Shown in pieces: positions 6,167 through 7,998 of a DNA stretch of 7,998 bases. The position numbers were made by a program, and so were the translations under genes. Position 1 is the first letter of the stretch. Every line of letters starts with the position of its first letter. The stretch comes from Burkholderiales bacterium. Its GTDB lineage: Bacteria; Pseudomonadota; Gammaproteobacteria; Burkholderiales; Burkholderiaceae. Location of the stretch: contig CANBQJ010000170.1 in the NCBI GenBank assembly GCA_947371645.1, positions 1 through 7,998 of the forward strand. Reading direction: 5' to 3'. The notes under the pieces were generated by a model. It searched no databases and was not told where the DNA came from. It saw only the letters and a program-made list of their open reading frames with translations.

Positions 6167-6697
6167 GCCGGCGCCCAGGTTGCCGATCAGGGTCTCGGCC
6201 TGCTTGCTCATCTGATCCTGCATCTGCGTGAAGATCTGGCGCGACTGCTCCACATAGCTGGTCATGAAGCCCTGCATCGGGTTGGGCAGGTTGACCACGG
6301 AGTTCTCGGCCAGCTTGGCCTGCAGGTCGATGAAGGACTGGATGTTCTTCTCGAGGTAGTTGCCCATCATCCCCTGCATGGTGTGGCCGTAGAAGCGGAT
6401 GATCTGGGCCAGGGCCTGGCTGGAGAACATGGGCAGGCCGGCCGATTCTTCTTCCAGAATGATCTGCAGCAGGATGCTGCGCGTCAGGTCTTCACCCGTC
6501 TTGGCATCGAGCACCACGAAGTTCTCGACGGCCATCACCATGTCCTTCACCTCGGTGAGGGTGATGTAGCTGCTCGTCTGGGTGTCGTACAAGCGGCGGT
6601 TGGGATACTTCTTGATGGTGCGCAGACCGGCTGCCGGGGCGTCGGCATCTGCCGGACCGCTGGCCGCTTCGGTCTTGGAACCCTTCGTGGATGGCAT
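6149..6697 (-). CDS. phaR: Polyhydroxyalkanoate synthesis regulator PhaR
   Basis: DNA-binding repressor of 182 residues. PhaR binds promoters of phasin genes and often its own, and is released when PHA granules form and titrate it. The N-terminal PHB/PHA accumulation regulator DNA-binding domain spans about residues 25-84 (IKKYPNRRLYDT at 27-38, then SSYITLTEVKDMV, then DLTRSILLQIILEEE). The granule-associated repeats follow (about 88-128 and 140-172), including FSSQALAQIIRFYG and QGFMTSYVEQSRQIF. A short Ala/Lys-rich linker (1-24) precedes them. The ATG at 6697 is chosen because CTCCT at 6705-6709 (AGGAG on the minus strand) is 7 bases upstream; an upstream ATG at 6751 would put start codon and promoter together. 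No phaC, phaA, phaB or phasin gene is in the window, but the regulator implies the organism can make PHA. Confidence 0.95.
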   Translation of the reverse strand: MPSTKGSKTEAASGPADADAPAAGLRTIKKYPNRRLYDTQTSSYITLTEVKDMVMAVENFVVLDAKTGEDLTRSILLQIILEEESAGLPMFSSQALAQIIRFYGHTMQGMMGNYLEKNIQSFIDLQAKLAENSVVNLPNPMQGFMTSYVEQSRQIFTQMQDQMSKQAETLIGNLGAGLTPKK

Positions 6698-6704
6698 CTG
6701 GTGT

Positions 6705-6709
6705 CTCCT
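6705..6709 (-). promoter_or_regulatory. Ribosome binding site of phaR
   Basis: AGGAG on the minus strand with 7 bases to the ATG at 6697. It decides the start in favour of MPSTKGSK over the longer frame beginning at 6751. Confidence 0.85.
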
Positions 6710-6721
6710 GTGATCCGACCC

Positions 6722-6751
6722 ATTGTAGGAGGCGATTGACGGGCGTCGCAA
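6722..6751 (-). promoter_or_regulatory. Candidate phaR promoter
   Basis: On the minus strand, TTGCGA (6751-6746, 4 of 6 to TTGACA) and TACAAT (6727-6722, 5 of 6 to TATAAT) are 18 bases apart. The predicted start near 6715 leaves a short leader holding the AGGAG site. It lies in the 63-base gap between the AGE-family gene and phaR, suggesting phaR can be transcribed on its own. Confidence 0.5.
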
Positions 6752-6756
6752 TCGCC
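6731..6756. repeat. 8-bp dyad across the phaR promoter
   Basis: GGCGATTG (6731-6738) and CAATCGCC (6749-6756) form a perfect inverted repeat around a 10-base centre, overlapping the -35 hexamer and spacer of the candidate phaR promoter. It could be an operator, possibly for PhaR autoregulation. On the plus strand it is followed by GTTTT, so it might also stop antisense plus-strand transcripts. On the minus strand no T-tract follows, so it would not terminate the AGE-family transcript. Confidence 0.45.
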
Positions 6757-6760
6757 GTTT

Positions 6761-7998
6761 TCAGCTGCCCGCCCGGGCCATGAAGCGCAGCACGTCCCAG
6801 CAGGCGCCCATGGTGTGATAGTCCGTCTTGCCGGCCGGACTTTTCTCGTCGCTGTAGGGGCGGTTGTCGGGCGTGCGGATGCGAAACCAGGCGCCGTGCA
6901 TGTGGTCGATCATGTGGGCCCAGCTGTAGGCCCAGATGCGCTCGTACCAGTCCCAGTAGCGGGCGTCGCCAGTGTGCAGGGCCAGGCCGGCGGCGGCGGC
7001 CAGGCTTTCCGCCTGCACCCAGAAGTACTTGTCGGCGTCGCACACGCTGCCGTCCGGCGCAAAGCCGTAGACCAGGCCGCCGTGGGCGTCGTCCCAGCCG
7101 TGTTGCATGGCCGCATCGAAGAAGCGCCGGGCGGTGGGCAGCAGCCAGTCGGGTCGGTCCGCGGCGGGCAGGCGGTCGGACAGTTGCAGCAGCAGCTTGG
7201 CCCACTCGGTCAGGTGACCGGTCTGGAAGCCCCAGGGCCGGAAGATGTTGGTCTTGTCGTCGCGGTTGTAGGCCCAGTCCGGTGTCCAGTCGGGGTGGAA
7301 ATGCTCCCAGACCAGGCCCTGGGCCTGAGCGGCCAGGCGCTGGGTGACGGCTTCTGCCAGGGTCAGCGCGCGCTGCAGGCACCAGGGGTCTTGCGTGGCC
7401 TCGTGAGCGGCCAGCATGGCTTCGCAGCTGTGCATGTTGGCGTTCTGGCCGCGGTAGGGCTGCAGCACGCCATCGGCGGAGATTTCGTCGGCATACAAAT
7501 GGTGTTCGGGCTGCCAGAAGCGGGTCTCCATCAGCGCCATGGTTTGCCGCAAGCCGACTTCTGCCTCACCGACGCCGGCCAGCATGGCGTGGGCATGGGC
7601 CAGCAGCACGAAGGCCTGGCCATAGGCGTGCAAGGTGCCGTCGAGCACCTGAGCGTGTTGGCCATCCCAGTTCAGCAGCCAGGCGTGACCGCCTCCCGGC
7701 ATGGCGTGGGCCTGATCCAGAAAGGCGAGGCCATGGCGCACACGCTCAAGGTAGCCCGGGCGGCGGGCGTGCCGCCAGCCCATGGCGTGGTTGAACACGA
7801 AGCGCGTGCTGCTGACCAGGTGGCGCGTGTGCCGGTCGTAGACCTGGCCGTCGTCCTTGAAGAAATGGAAGAAGCCGCCGGTTGGGTCCAGGCAGCGGGG
7901 CTCGTAGAAATCCAGGGTCCGTGCGATGTGGGCACGCAAGAAAGCGGGCGAGCGGAAATCGGGTGGTGAAGCCGATGTGGCCGATGTGGCTGGTTTGG
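6761..7998 (-). CDS. AGE-family epimerase/isomerase (mannose isomerase-like), 5' partial
   Basis: (Alpha/alpha)6-barrel sugar enzyme of the N-acylglucosamine 2-epimerase family, probably a cytoplasmic aldose-ketose isomerase or epimerase. Residues are numbered from the TTG codon at 7939, after which 392 residues are visible. Family motifs in order: GGFFHFFKDDG (21-31), STRFVFNHAM (44-53, Arg46), NANMHSCEAMLAAHEAT (166-182, His170), NRDDKTNIFRPWGFQTGHLTEWAKLL (225-250, His242), DKYFWVQAE (303-311) and KTDYHTMGACWDV (371-383, His375). His242 and His375 match by motif the acid/base histidines of YihS-type isomerases. The frame stays open to the window edge with no ATG or GTG. The upstream codons encode DFRSPAFLRAHI, which looks like genuine family N terminus, so the TTG at 7939 is not the true start and the gene begins beyond 7998. 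The substrate (mannose, fructose, glucose or N-acylglucosamine) cannot be decided. Confidence 0.93.
   Translation of the reverse strand, partial: KPATSATSASPPDFRSPAFLRAHIARTLDFYEPRCLDPTGGFFHFFKDDGQVYDRHTRHLVSSTRFVFNHAMGWRHARRPGYLERVRHGLAFLDQAHAMPGGGHAWLLNWDGQHAQVLDGTLHAYGQAFVLLAHAHAMLAGVGEAEVGLRQTMALMETRFWQPEHHLYADEISADGVLQPYRGQNANMHSCEAMLAAHEATQDPWCLQRALTLAEAVTQRLAAQAQGLVWEHFHPDWTPDWAYNRDDKTNIFRPWGFQTGHLTEWAKLLLQLSDRLPAADRPDWLLPTARRFFDAAMQHGWDDAHGGLVYGFAPDGSVCDADKYFWVQAESLAAAAGLALHTGDARYWDWYERIWAYSWAHMIDHMHGAWFRIRTPDNRPYSDEKSPAGKTDYHTMGACWDVLRFMARAGS
7971..7988. repeat. Two tandem copies of a 9-bp unit
   Basis: GCCGATGTG occurs twice back to back. It lies in frame in the 5' part of the AGE-family gene and encodes an ATSATS stretch just ahead of the conserved DFRSPAF segment. 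It is probably a small slippage duplication in a flexible N-terminal tail. Confidence 0.6.

Noticed and set aside
4699..6231. Plus-strand open frame of 510 codons
   Set aside because: It is antisense to the ABC ATPase and in the wrong frame over the SGNH hydrolase. It has no recognisable motif.
6492..7382. Minus-strand frame of 296 codons spanning the phaR/AGE boundary
   Set aside because: It is in another frame of two well-supported genes, and its composition is Arg/Pro/Gly-rich shadow. It is not evidence of a frameshift, since both real genes are intact.

Overview
This is a GC-rich, densely packed chromosomal window with strong G/C bias at third codon positions. Gene content (bfr with a separate bfd, a PhaR-type polyhydroxyalkanoate regulator, rlmB, a YbbA-like ATPase divergent from a TesA-like esterase, an AGE-family epimerase/isomerase) points to a betaproteobacterium, most likely Burkholderiales. 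That placement is inferred from gene families and protein resemblance, not from a marker gene. There are no tRNA or rRNA genes, insertion sequences, prophage genes or CRISPR repeats. It reads as ordinary core chromosome, and I do not see a clear undescribed system.

Left part (1-1636, plus strand): a bacterioferritin gene (bfr, iron storage) is followed by bfd, the [2Fe-2S] ferredoxin that reduces bacterioferritin to release iron. The bfd gene has its own near-consensus promoter, overlapped by a perfect 19-bp palindrome resembling a Fur operator. This fits a scheme where storage is made independently and the iron-release ferredoxin is induced on iron starvation. An unrecognised 189-residue protein follows, with a disordered N-terminal half and an ordered, helical C-terminal half.

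Centre (1734-3956, plus strand): a D-2-hydroxyacid dehydrogenase and a 12-helix MFS transporter lie 3 bases apart, probably as a two-gene operon. The transporter's 3' end overlaps by 16 bases the 3' end of the convergent rlmB gene (23S rRNA 2'-O-methyltransferase, minus strand). rlmB is the second gene of a minus-strand pair behind a YbbA/LolD-type ABC ATPase; the two are joined by an ATGA stop/start overlap. The ATPase diverges from a periplasmic or lipoprotein SGNH hydrolase (TesA-like), the same divergent arrangement as tesA/ybbA in E. coli. With the starts chosen here, the two start codons overlap within one CATG.

Right part (6149-7998, minus strand): phaR, with a clear ribosome binding site and its own promoter carrying an 8-bp dyad, overlaps the SGNH hydrolase 3' end by 18 bases. 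Behind it is an N-acylglucosamine 2-epimerase (AGE)/mannose-isomerase-type gene whose 5' end runs off the right edge of the window.
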